From the NCBI RefSeq assembly GCF_000226955.1, contig NZ_AGFU01000004.1, positions 1 to 53,907 of the forward strand: a stretch of 53,907 bases of DNA. Reading direction: 5' to 3'. Numbering within the stretch: position 1 is the first letter of the stretch; every line of letters starts with the position of its first letter. The stretch comes from Sphingomonas elodea ATCC 31461. Its GTDB lineage: Bacteria; Pseudomonadota; Alphaproteobacteria; Sphingomonadales; Sphingomonadaceae. The position numbers and the translations under genes were made by a program. A model generated the notes under the pieces. That model saw nothing but the letters and a program-made list of their open reading frames with translations. It did not search any database and had not been told where the DNA came from. Positions 1 through 7,436 of the stretch are shown piece by piece.

Positions 1-75
1 ACAACAACACCCGGTCTCTGGTCCCGGCTGGATGAAAACCGGGGAGCACGTCAACCGAGGTCGCCCCGGTGCGCG

Positions 76-372
76 TCAATATTCGTCGACGCGCAGGATA
101 GTCAGCACGCGACAGGTCGCGGCGGGATCAGCCGGATTGTCCGAGATGCAATCCATCTCCCAATCGTAATAGTCGATCTTCCAGTCGCAGCGGACACCCT
201 GCCAATCGAAGTCACCGAACGACCGCTCTCCATCCGGGTTGTTGTCTTCGGTGAAGGCATCATAACCCGACACCAGGCCCATAAGCTCGGCCTGCTTGGC
301 AACCGACGTGGAAGGGTCGGCGTCGACCACGGCGAGAATGCCGGCGGTCATCACGACGATGTTCGGCGCCGG
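76..372 (-). pseudogene. DUF3768 family protein, N-terminally truncated
   Basis: The last ~95 codons match the DUF3768 family of small plasmid-associated proteins. They contain a VVMTAGI segment, then the family's acidic FTEDNNPDGERSFGDF block, WKIDYYD, NPADPAATCRVLTI and a terminal EY. The frame stays open upstream to about 726, but that part is low-complexity and Arg/Ala-rich, unlike the family, so the native N terminus (roughly 20 residues) seems to have been replaced near 370-385. Function is unknown; the family is common on sphingomonad plasmids. I read it as a truncated remnant, though expression from a new upstream start cannot be excluded. Confidence 0.6.
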
Positions 373-440
373 GTTGGGGATACCCTCCGCATGACCAAGC
401 GGAGCTGCGCAGCAGCGGAGACGGCCCGGCCCTTCACAGG

Positions 441-462
441 GGGGGGCAGGAACAGGCCCCCT
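441..462. repeat. GC hairpin (GGGGGGC / GCCCCCT)
   Basis: Arms at 441-447 and 456-462 give a 6-7 bp stem with an 8-nt loop. It sits in non-coding DNA next to the broken DUF3768 gene. It could be a transcription stop or a structural remnant; there is no T-run on either side. Confidence 0.4.
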
Positions 463-733
463 GACGCGCGCAGCGCCAACAAAGAACAGCACCCTCGAAG
501 CCGAGTGAGCGGCGCGGCAGTGCGCCAGCGGCCGCCGTGACCCCCGCTCGGATCGAGCGTGCGCACGCGGCGCGATGAATAGCTGCGCACCCTGTTGGTG
601 CGGAAAACCGGCGAAGCCGGGGCGGAGCAGCCGACAGTGTACGCTCCGCTCGGCGCGTTCTGCTGGGCCACCATCCAAGAAAATATAACAAGATAAAGAT
701 AGGACTATGACGAATGTACCAACCATGGATTAC

Positions 734-748
734 AAATGTACTACATTT
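734..748. promoter_or_regulatory. perfect palindrome AAATGTA-C-TACATTT
   Basis: This is a 7+1+7 perfect inverted repeat in the AT-rich stretch about 180 bp upstream of the aquaporin start. Its size and symmetry are typical of a dimeric regulator's operator. The regulator is unknown. Confidence 0.45.
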
Positions 749-928
749 CCCGGTATGTTATCGAATAATCTATCAATCCGCTCTGTTCAAAATGAAACTT
801 TTTACATAGAATTGCAGGTTCCGAAGTCCTGACTGAGCGAAGCAAGCAACTTCGGCCGGATTTGCCTCCAGAGCTCTCCCTAATGCTTGCGGGGCGAAAA
901 ACTATAATTCTTCAAGGACACGCGACAG

Positions 929-1618
929 ATGCGGCAAAAATTGGTGGCAGAATCCTTCGGTACATTCTGGTTGGTCTTCGGCGGATGCGGCGCAGCAGTG
1001 CTGGCTGCAGCGTTTCCCACGCTCGGCATCGGCTTCGCTGGCGTCTCGCTGGCGTTTGGATTGACCGTGTTGACCATGGCTTATGCTGTGGGCGGAATCT
1101 CTGGCGGCCACTTCAATCCCGCCGTTACGCTCGGCCTTGCTGTGGCAGGTCGTTTCGATTGGCGCGATCTGCTGCCCTATTGGGTGGCTCAAGTTTTCGG
1201 ATCGGTAGTGGCGGCGGCCGCGCTCTACGCGATCGCCAGCGGGAGACCAGGCTTCATTGCCGGCGGCTTCGCGTCGAACGGCTTTGGCGACTTGTCACCT
1301 GGGCACTATTCCCTGCTCGCAGCAGCCTTGATTGAGGTGACCCTCACCGCCGGATTTCTGGTGGTCATTCTGGGTTCCACCTCGCGCCTCGTACCTGCTG
1401 GTTTCGCTCCGATTGCGATCGGCTTGGCGCTGACCCTCATTCACCTGATCTCGATCCCGGTCACCAACACCTCGGTTAACCCGGCGCGTTCGACCGGGGT
1501 CGCGCTCTATGCGCAGACCGGCGCGCTGTTCCAACTGTGGCTATTCTGGGCTGCTCCGCTAGCAGGAGCCACCATCGGCGGGCTGATCTGGCGGAAGGTA
1601 CTGGCGCAGGCCGAATAA
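929..1618 (+). CDS. aqpZ: aquaporin Z-type water channel
   Basis: This 229-residue integral membrane protein of the MIP family should conduct water across the inner membrane. Both pore signatures are present: NPAVT near residue 64 and NPARS near residue 185. The preceding [14 protein letters not shown] block and the later [11 protein letters not shown] block are typical of AqpZ rather than of glycerol facilitators, and the length is normal. The ATG at 929 is chosen because the family's N terminus ([17 protein letters not shown]) begins there; an AAGGA lies about 9 nt upstream. It is an apparently intact gene among debris of mobile DNA, followed by a strong hairpin. Water versus small-solute selectivity is inferred from family resemblance. 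Confidence 0.95.
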   Translation: MRQKLVAESFGTFWLVFGGCGAAVLAAAFPTLGIGFAGVSLAFGLTVLTMAYAVGGISGGHFNPAVTLGLAVAGRFDWRDLLPYWVAQVFGSVVAAAALYAIASGRPGFIAGGFASNGFGDLSPGHYSLLAAALIEVTLTAGFLVVILGSTSRLVPAGFAPIAIGLALTLIHLISIPVTNTSVNPARSTGVALYAQTGALFQLWLFWAAPLAGATIGGLIWRKVLAQAE

Positions 1619-1665
1619 CTCCTCAGTGAACCGCACAGGTCCAAGCGTCGCGCTGCGCGCGCCGT

Positions 1666-1692
1666 CACGCCGCTGGCCAAGCCAGCGGCGTG
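1666..1692 (+). terminator. hairpin terminator after aqpZ
   Basis: CACGCCGCTGG (1666-1676) and CCAGCGGCGTG (1682-1692) form a perfect 11-bp stem with a 5-nt loop, 48 nt after the aqpZ stop. There is no clear T-run, so it may be a weak or factor-assisted terminator. Confidence 0.6.
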
Positions 1693-1774
1693 GATCAATC
1701 GCCGCAGCCGCTCGGGCTGCGTCTATTATTTCGCGTCGGACAAGAGGCCGGTGGGGAATCCACCGGCCAAGAGT

Positions 1775-2229
1775 TCAAGCTGCCTGATCGAACTCGACCG
1801 GAGCCTCGTCCGACCCGGGATACTGTTCAACTTCGTCACCGTCCTCGATCTCCACGGGAAGGGAAGGGGCCAGCTCGGTTGCCATGAAGTCGGGGAGCCA
1901 GTTGACTGCTTCAGCCAGGTCGTTGGCATCAAGGCCGAGCAACTTCGCATCAGCCGTGTCGCAGTTGGCAACACGGGCACAGAAGGCGGCGGTTTCGCTG
2001 CTCTTCAAGCCTTTGGCTCGATCCCCTAAACCCCATTGGGTCAACAGGGCCACCCGCGCCTTGTGCGAGAAGGTGGCAAAAAATGCCTCGTCCAGCTCGA
2101 TGGCGTCGCGCCAGCTCCCGAAACCGGGCTCGGCTTCGATATAGTTCGTCAGCTCCCGAACCATGCGCGGGGTGCGGCCATCGGAATAGACCGAGGTGGC
2201 GGCGGCCACGACTTCCTTGGTGGTCAGCC
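1775..2229 (-). pseudogene. C-terminal part of an unrecognised plasmid-type protein
   Basis: About 150 codons read on the minus strand from the IS junction at ~2229 to a stop at 1775. The protein is soluble and acidic, with a C-terminal tail rich in Glu/Asp (VEIEDGDEVEQ). I do not recognise the family; its position next to DUF3768 and an IS remnant suggests a plasmid-maintenance or DNA-processing protein. The 5' part is missing: upstream of the LTTKEVV segment the frame runs into transposase DNA in antisense. It is therefore a 3' remnant cut by, or left after, the IS3 event. Confidence 0.5.
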
Positions 2230-2928
2230 AAGGTCCGGCACCAGTTGCGGCGCGAAGGCGTAGCAATTGCCAAGTGCACGGTGGAACGGCTGATGTCGGC
2301 CATGGGCCTGGCAGGTGTGCGGCGGAGCAAGAAAACTGTCACCACGCTCAGCAACCCGAAGGCGCCGTGCCCGCTGGACAAGGTCAACCGCGAGTTCCGC
2401 GTCAACCGGCCTAATGCCCTTTGGGTGGTCGACTTCACCTACGTCCATACCTGGGCAGGGTTTGTCTACGTGGCCTTCGTGATCGATGCCTATGCCCGCC
2501 GGATCGTTGGCTGGAAGGTCGATAATTCGGCTACCGCCGGCTTCGTGGTCGATGCTCTGGAGCAGGCGATCCATGCTCACAGGCCCAGTCCCGATGACGG
2601 ACTGATCCACCATAGCGACAGGGGCGTTCAATACCTCGCCATGAACTACACCCAGCGCCTCGCCGAGGCCAACCTCGTGCCGTCGGTCGGCAGCGTCGGC
2701 GACGGTTACGACAACGCTTTGGCCGAGACGATCAACGGCCTCTACAAGGCCGAGGTCCTCTGGCGGCAGCGGTCATGGCCCAGCGCGTCGACCGTGGAAA
2801 TGGCAACCCTGCGCTGGGTCGACTGGTTCAACCACCACCGCCTCTTCGGTCCTATCGGGCATATTCCGCCTGCTGAGGCCGAGGCCAACTACTATGCAGC
2901 CATCGACACCCTCGATATGGTTGCATGA
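2230..2928 (+). pseudogene. IS3-family transposase OrfB (DDE integrase), truncated
   Basis: The fragment keeps the end of the HTH_21 region (KVRHQLRREGVAIAKCTVER) and the full rve catalytic core. The three acidic residues are visible in the contexts WVVDFTYV, HHSDRGVQY and NALAETINGLYKAE. The C-terminal WVDWFNHHRLFGPIG block is standard. About 60-80 N-terminal residues and OrfA are lost, so no active transposase is expected. Any ATG upstream of 2230 lies in antisense host DNA and is not a genuine start. Confidence 0.85.
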
Positions 2929-2968
2929 CTCAAATGAAATCGCCTCCGGAAAACCCGGGGACGCTTCA
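2230..2968 (+). mobile_element. IS3-family element, 5'-truncated
   Basis: The block holds the second part of an IS3-type OrfB and continues 40 bp past its stop to GGGGACGCTTCA (2957-2968). That is a plausible right terminus because IS3-family ends carry a terminal CA. OrfA, the frameshift window and the left inverted repeat are absent; the left edge runs straight into a broken gene at 2229/2230. The element cannot be autonomous. Confidence 0.65.
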
Positions 2969-3043
2969 AATCATGCTCCAGGAAGTACCAAAATGGTTCG
3001 TGGGGCGAGGGTTCGTGTCCGTGTTTCGGACCGAAATTTTTGG

Positions 3044-3285
3044 TGGGCCACGAGTGGGCCACGGCATTTTGGAGATTCGAAAAGTGGCGGTTTTCTGGGG
3101 TTTCTGGAGGTGGATGTGAGTCCGGCCAGGGTACTAGTACATATTGAGAACATCGTGGAAACCTTCGGAAAACTGGGATAAAATCGCTGTTTACAGTCCG
3201 GTGGTTTCTCATTTCGTTCCGCTAAGGCTCACGAAAACTGGGCCACGAATCGATGGACCACGGGCCTCGCAGGAGTCGTGGCCCA
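3044..3285. repeat. cluster of TGGGCCACGA repeats upstream of an integrase remnant
   Basis: The 10-mer TGGGCCACGA occurs at 3044-3053 and 3239-3248, with one-mismatch copies at 3055-3064 (TGGGCCACGG) and 3254-3263 (TGGACCACGG, two mismatches). A perfect inverted copy (TCGTGGCCCA) lies at 3276-3285. The last copies lie immediately before the start codon of the broken integrase at 3288. They could be integrase or excisionase arm sites, or operators. The rest of 2969-3287 shows no gene; a short palindrome TTTCGG-A-CCGAAA lies near 3034-3046. Confidence 0.55.
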
Positions 3286-3287
3286 CC

Positions 3288-3515
3288 ATGCTAGCCGTCG
3301 TTGAAATCCGTGCGCTCAAGCCCCGCGATTGCCCGTTCCGAGCTCTCGGATGGCTGTGACCCGGTCGAGGCCAAACGGTTGAAGCGCCTCGAGGCAGCGC
3401 GCTCGGTTAAGACCAACTTCGGGCTGGTTGCCGGCCGAACATATCGAGAAGAGGGAGCGCGAGGGGAAATCGGCCGCTACGCTCACGCGTGTCGAACGAA
3501 TGGCGCACCACGAAA
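3288..3515 (+). pseudogene. tyrosine integrase (P4/DUF4102 type), degenerate remnant
   Basis: The pieces are spread over three frames. First comes MLAVVEIRALKPRDCPF, matching the usual (L)TDxxIRALKPRxKPF start, behind an AGGAG at 3271-3275. Then ELSDG runs directly into CDPVEAKRLKRLEAARSVKT. Finally there is AEHIEKREREGKSAATLTR. In intact integrases about 60 residues separate the LSDG and DPVEAKR segments, so an internal deletion and at least two frameshifts are present. The catalytic domain is absent. Such integrases normally mark an edge of a genomic island, so this is probably an old island boundary. Confidence 0.65.
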
Positions 3516-3654
3516 ACGGAGGTTCGTCTGTGGTCCTCAAATTTGCGCGGTCTGATGCCCGATACGTATGTACTCTGTGGGAACGCTGTCTGTTTTTCGA
3601 GTGCTCGAGACGAAGAGCGTCGAGATGTTCTTGCTTCAGATCGGAGGACGCGTT

Positions 3655-4434
3655 CTACACCGCTGTGGCAATGATGTAGCTCCCAACGGTAACCACCACG
3701 GCAGCGAAGCCGCGTTCAAGCACGCCCTTGCGAGCACCGAGCATGTTACCCAGCGAAATGCCCGCCAGCGTCCCGCCAACTCCGCCGATGATCAGCATCG
3801 CCGCTACGCTCCAGTCGACCAGACCGGACAGGGCGTAGGAGGTCGCCGTCGTGACGCCGAGCGCGCTGACCACGACCAGCGATGTGCCGATCGCGAAGGG
3901 GAGGGGCATCGCCGTCGCGAGGATCAGCCCGGGCACGATCAGAAATCCGCCGCCGATCCCGAAGAAGCCGGCCGCCAGCCCGACGGCGAGGCCCATCGGT
4001 ACAAGTCGGGGCAGCAGCGTCGCGGCGCTGCTGCGGGTGAGGCGCACGTCGGGCGCCTCGGTTGCGCGGCGCTTGCGTAGCATGGACAGGCCGACCCCGA
4101 TCATCAGCAGCCCGAACAGGACAAGCAGCCGCTTGCCGTCGAACGCCTTGCCGAGTTCGGCGCCCAAGGCCGCGCCGATCATGCCCGAGACTGCGAAGAC
4201 GCCGGCGCATCGCCATTTCACGCGTCCGGCCCGGGCATGGCCGAGAAGGCTGGCGAGCGCGCTGACCGTGACGGCAACGGCAGCGGTGCCGATCGCAGCG
4301 TGCGGCGATCCGATGCCGACGACGTAAACCAGCAGCGGTACGGCGAGGATGGATCCTCCCCCGCCGACCAGGCCGAGGACCAGACCGATCACGCCTCCCG
4401 AGGCGAGCGTGGCGAGAAGCGTGGCGGTGTCCAT
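3655..4434 (-). CDS. TauE/SafE family anion exporter (sulfite/sulfonate type)
   Basis: This 259-residue polytopic inner-membrane protein has the two TauE/SafE repeats. The N-terminal GLVLGLVGGGGSILAVPLLVY block and the central GLAVGLAAGFFGIGGGFLIVP block are both diagnostic Gly-rich loops. The family exports small sulfur oxyanions or organosulfur acids. The gene starts 7 nt after the stop of the rhodanese gene with a GAGG ribosome site, so the two are co-transcribed, and ahead of them lies a BigR-like repressor. In such persulfide-detoxification operons the exporter is thought to remove sulfite formed by the dioxygenase and rhodanese. The substrate assignment is inferred from context. Confidence 0.88.
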   Translation of the reverse strand: MDTATLLATLASGGVIGLVLGLVGGGGSILAVPLLVYVVGIGSPHAAIGTAAVAVTVSALASLLGHARAGRVKWRCAGVFAVSGMIGAALGAELGKAFDGKRLLVLFGLLMIGVGLSMLRKRRATEAPDVRLTRSSAATLLPRLVPMGLAVGLAAGFFGIGGGFLIVPGLILATAMPLPFAIGTSLVVVSALGVTTATSYALSGLVDWSVAAMLIIGGVGGTLAGISLGNMLGARKGVLERGFAAVVVTVGSYIIATAV

Positions 4435-4441
4435 GTGCGCC

Positions 4442-4960
4442 TCAAGCGCCTGCGCGCCGATTCCATGGCATCAACCGCAACAGGTTTGCCATCCCGCACC
4501 AGCCGGTACCGCCGGCGAACATCAGCCCTGCGCCGACAAAGGCCGACAGGCCGATGAATCCCGGGGCGACGAAGAGGCTGAGCAGCACCCCGGCCAGCAC
4601 CAGCGCGCCTGCCGTGATCTGCACCTGCCGCATGATCTCGATCGGTTGCGAAGGGTCGGCGATCACGGGATGGCCTGCCGTCCGCCATGCATCGATGCCG
4701 CCTGCGAGGACATAGGACGGTGCGTCTCCTGCCGCCGCGCGTAGCTGCGCCCCATTCGCCGCGGTGCGCATGCCGGAACGGCAGTGGAAGATGACCTGGC
4801 GCCCGTCACGGGGCAGTTCGGCGATCCGCTCGAGCGGGAGGTTCAACGCGCCGGGGATACGCGCGCGTGCATGTTCGTCGGTACCGCGGATGTCGACCAG
4901 TCGCGCGCCGGCTTCGATCGCGGCGCGGGTGTCGGCGGGGGAAAGGGGGGTAAGCGTCAT
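4442..4960 (-). CDS. rhodanese domain - DUF2892 membrane fusion (YgaP-like)
   Basis: The 172-residue protein has an N-terminal single-domain rhodanese (about residues 1-105). The active-site loop is FHCRSGMR, with the persulfide-forming Cys, and it is preceded by VDIRGTDEHARARIPGALNLP. A DUF2892 module follows (about 115-172) with a hydrophobic hairpin and a GTGWCGMANLL motif. This is the arrangement of YgaP-like membrane rhodaneses, which move sulfane sulfur between thiosulfate or glutathione persulfide and acceptors. The ATG at 4960 lies 4 nt after the arsR-type gene's stop, so it is translated from the same message and feeds directly into the TauE gene. Confidence 0.88.
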   Translation of the reverse strand: MTLTPLSPADTRAAIEAGARLVDIRGTDEHARARIPGALNLPLERIAELPRDGRQVIFHCRSGMRTAANGAQLRAAAGDAPSYVLAGGIDAWRTAGHPVIADPSQPIEIMRQVQITAGALVLAGVLLSLFVAPGFIGLSAFVGAGLMFAGGTGWCGMANLLRLMPWNRRAGA

Positions 4961-4964
4961 CGCA

Positions 4965-5279
4965 TCAATCCTTGCAGTAGAGCTGGTACAGGGTGGCGAG
5001 CAGCGTTTCGACGCGCGGGTCGGCGATGGCGTACCAGAGCGTCTGGCTCTCGCGCCGATAGGTAACGAGGCCCTCGTCGCGCATCTTGGCGAGGTGCTGC
5101 GAACAGGCAGATTGCGACAGCCCCACCTCGCGGGCGAGATCGCCGACCGTCCTCTCGCCATGCTCGACGAGCTTGCACAGCAGCATCAGTCGCCGCGCGT
5201 TGCCGATCGCCTTCAGCATGTCGGCAACCTGGCCGGCCTTTGTCTCGAAGGTTGCCAGGTCCATCAGTGGTTTCAGCAC
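4965..5279 (-). CDS. bigR: ArsR-family persulfide-sensing repressor (BigR/SqrR-like)
   Basis: This 104-residue winged-helix regulator has the ArsR recognition helix LSQSACSQHLAKMRDEGLV. Cys35 (LMLLCKLVEHGE) and Cys102 (LYQLYCKD) sit where BigR/SqrR proteins carry the cysteine pair that is oxidised to a tetrasulfide by persulfides; Cys59 is extra. Start: GTG at 5279, with GGAG 8 nt upstream; the ATG at 5264 has no ribosome site. It heads the rhodanese-TauE operon and is divergent from the persulfide dioxygenase. The shared intergenic region holds AT-rich inverted repeats, so it very likely represses both units until sulfide or persulfide accumulates. Confidence 0.85.
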   Translation of the reverse strand: MLKPLMDLATFETKAGQVADMLKAIGNARRLMLLCKLVEHGERTVGDLAREVGLSQSACSQHLAKMRDEGLVTYRRESQTLWYAIADPRVETLLATLYQLYCKD

Positions 5280-5292
5280 TATGCGATCTCCA

Positions 5293-5339
5293 TTAGCGCT
5301 TGCTTATGTAGCATCCTCTAATATATTAGCAAGTGCTAA
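5293..5339. promoter_or_regulatory. candidate BigR operator region (divergent promoters)
   Basis: Three related AT-rich symmetric elements overlap or adjoin: TTAGCGCTTGCTTA (5293-5306), the perfect palindrome CTAATATATTAG (5318-5329) and TTAGCA-AG-TGCTAA (5326-5339). They lie between the ArsR-type repressor and the persulfide dioxygenase. The last ends 2 nt before the dioxygenase's GGAGG, so bound repressor should block both promoters. The sites resemble published BigR-type operators in being TTAG/CTAA dyads. Confidence 0.7.
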
Positions 5340-5350
5340 CGGAGGAAATG

Positions 5351-6235
5351 ATGGCGCAGCCCTGCATCGAAGCGTTTTTCGACCATGCCACCAACACGAT
5401 CAGCTACCTCGTCGGCGACCCCGCCACGCGCGTTGCCGCGGTGATCGACCCGGTGCTCGACTTCGATCCGGCGAGCGGCATCGCCGATACGCGCTCGGCC
5501 GAGGCGATCCTTGCCTTCGCACGCGATCATGGCTGGCGGATCGAGATGGTGCTGGAGACGCATGCCCATGCCGACCACCTGTCGGCCGCGCCATTTTTCG
5601 CGGCGCAGACCGGGGCCTGGGTCGGCATCGGCGTGCATATCCGCGACGTGCAGAAGATCTTCCGTCCGGTCTTCGCGATGGACGATCTGAAGACCGACGG
5701 TTCGGATTTCGACCGGCTGTTCGAGGACGGTGATCGCTTCGCAATCGGCACGCTGGCGGTGGAGGTGCTGCACGTGCCCGGCCACACGCCCGCCGATCTG
5801 GCCTACCGGATCGGCGATGTCGTCTTCGTCGGCGACACGCTGTTCATGCCGGATTATGGCACCGCGCGCGCCGACTTTCCTGGCGGCGATGCGCGCACGC
5901 TATACCGCTCGATCCGTCGCCTGCTCGCGCTTCCCGACGCCACTAGACTGTTCCTGTGCCACGACTACAAGGCGCCCGGACGCGACGACTATCGCTGGGA
6001 GACGACGGTTGGCGAACAGCGCCGATCAAGCGTCCATATCCATGACGGTGTACGCGAGGACACGTTCGTGGCGATGCGCGAGCAGCGCGATGCCGGGCTG
6101 CCGGTGCCCAAGCTGTTGCTGCCCTCGATCCAGGTCAACATCCGCGCCGGGCATTTCCACCAGGCCGAGGCAAATGGCGTCACCTATCTGCGCATCCCGG
6201 TGAAGTGGAAGTCCAAGGAAAGCCCGGTGGCCTAA
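5351..6235 (+). CDS. MBL-fold persulfide dioxygenase (ETHE1/Blh-like)
   Basis: The metal-binding signature THAHADH is clear, and further ligands lie in HVPGHTP, FVGDTLF and LCHDYK. These match the mononuclear-iron persulfide dioxygenases that oxidise glutathione persulfide to sulfite. The protein is about 294 residues; an insertion after the DDLKTDG segment and the C-terminal QVNIRAGHFH block mark the Blh/BigR-linked subgroup. Start: ATG at 5351 is favoured because GGAGG at 5341-5345 is 5 nt away; ATG at 5348 is only 2 nt away and GTG at 5333 lies inside the operator. It is divergent from its probable repressor. Its stop overlaps the end of the convergent K+ channel gene. Confidence 0.9.
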   Translation: MAQPCIEAFFDHATNTISYLVGDPATRVAAVIDPVLDFDPASGIADTRSAEAILAFARDHGWRIEMVLETHAHADHLSAAPFFAAQTGAWVGIGVHIRDVQKIFRPVFAMDDLKTDGSDFDRLFEDGDRFAIGTLAVEVLHVPGHTPADLAYRIGDVVFVGDTLFMPDYGTARADFPGGDARTLYRSIRRLLALPDATRLFLCHDYKAPGRDDYRWETTVGEQRRSSVHIHDGVREDTFVAMREQRDAGLPVPKLLLPSIQVNIRAGHFHQAEANGVTYLRIPVKWKSKESPVA

Positions 6236-7269
6236 GTATCGTCTGAGGGGACCACCTCGATGATCGTGTCACCGGGCTGGAGCGACCGTGCCTCGGCTTG
6301 CCAGAAGCCGTAACGCTGGCCGCCGCGATACAGGCGCAGGCCTGCGCCGGTGGTGATGGCGGACAGCGGCGATCCGATCTCGCTCGCCGCCACCGCGCGT
6401 TCGCGGAGCGAGACGGCGCCGTGCAGCCCGGCCAGGTCCATCATATATTCGGCCAAGTGCGGGCCGGTCGTCGATCCCGCCAGCAGCAATCCGGCGAAGC
6501 TTGCCGGATTGATCACGGTGGTGGCGCCGGCCTGCACGGCCAGGGCTTCATTGTCTTCCGATCGGATGACGACGCTGATCGGAAGGTTCGGCGCCAGGCG
6601 CCGCGCGGTCAGCACGATCAGGATCGAGGTGTCGTCCCGACCGGCCGCCACGATCATCGCGCTGGCCTTGGCCACCTTGACGGCATCGAGCGTGGCGTTG
6701 CGGCTGGCATCGCCCTCCAGCACCATCACGCCTTCCGCTTCGGCGCGCGCCACCGCATCGGCATGGGGATCGATCACCACAATGGCGTCGTGCGGCTTGC
6801 CCCGGCGGAGCAACTCGGCCACCGCCTCCGTACCGCTCGTCCCATGCCCCGCCACGATGACATGGCCGTCCAGATCGCGCTGCAGGTTTCGCATCCGCCA
6901 CTTCTCCCAGACCCCGCGCAGCACGAAATCATAGGCCGTGCCGAGAAAAATCAGCCAGACGAACAGCCGCACCGGGGTTACGACGAACGTATCGAACATC
7001 CGCGCCCGGTCCGTCACCGGCACGATGTCCCCATAGCCCACCGTCGTCACGGTGATCATCGTGAAATAGACGACGTCGACGAAACTGACCTTGCCGTCGG
7101 TGTTGTCGCGCAGCCCGTCCCGATCCACCCAGTGACCGGCAAGCGCAATTCCGATCAGTGCAAGTGCCAGCGCCATCCGCCAGCCCAGCGACACCCAGAC
7201 GGGCGTACGCCCACGATGGCGCAGGACGGGCGCTTCTCCGATCCGTCGACGAGGATCGCGCCGGGCCAT
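6232..7269 (-). CDS. two-TM potassium channel with RCK (TrkA-N) domain
   Basis: The 345-residue protein has a short Arg-rich N terminus, TM1 (WRMALALALIGIALAG), a pore loop with the K+ selectivity filter TTVGYGD, and TM2 near residues 100-118. A cytosolic Rossmann RCK domain starting VIVAGHGTSGTEAV follows, then a TrkA-C-like C-terminal lobe ending SLQPGDTIIEVVP. This is the MthK/Kch architecture: a ligand-gated K+ channel for membrane potential and osmotic homeostasis. It is complete and convergent with the persulfide dioxygenase, with a 4-bp overlap. The start at 7269 is 168 nt from the next gene's start; that gap holds the divergent promoters. Confidence 0.92.
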   Translation of the reverse strand: MARRDPRRRIGEAPVLRHRGRTPVWVSLGWRMALALALIGIALAGHWVDRDGLRDNTDGKVSFVDVVYFTMITVTTVGYGDIVPVTDRARMFDTFVVTPVRLFVWLIFLGTAYDFVLRGVWEKWRMRNLQRDLDGHVIVAGHGTSGTEAVAELLRRGKPHDAIVVIDPHADAVARAEAEGVMVLEGDASRNATLDAVKVAKASAMIVAAGRDDTSILIVLTARRLAPNLPISVVIRSEDNEALAVQAGATTVINPASFAGLLLAGSTTGPHLAEYMMDLAGLHGAVSLRERAVAASEIGSPLSAITTGAGLRLYRGGQRYGFWQAEARSLQPGDTIIEVVPSDDT

Positions 7270-7436
7270 CGTCCGGGGGTTTAGCGTGATGCCGGACGCG
7301 GAAGCAACCGCAGCGATGCGGTGCTTTTTCGACTGTTACGGAACATTGCTGCCGAGGATTCGCTTGGGGTCTGAACCTGTTGCCTTCGCAGGCCGAACGG
7401 TTGCGCCGTGGCCGTCCTGCGCTCTCGGGAGAGCCC

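Larger units (their letters stand above)
385..928. other. non-coding spacer with a sharp GC-to-AT switch
   Basis: I see no convincing gene here. About 385-670 is very GC-rich and holds a G/C hairpin. About 675-830 is AT-rich, with runs such as AAATATAACAAGATAAAGATA, very unlike the rest of the window. It ends in the leader of the aquaporin gene and probably carries that gene's promoter. The abrupt change in composition suggests a join of DNA from two sources. Confidence 0.5.

Noticed and set aside
862-1335. 157-codon frame overlapping aqpZ
   Set aside because: Out of frame with the aquaporin, Arg-rich and without motifs; the aquaporin NPA motifs decide the frame.
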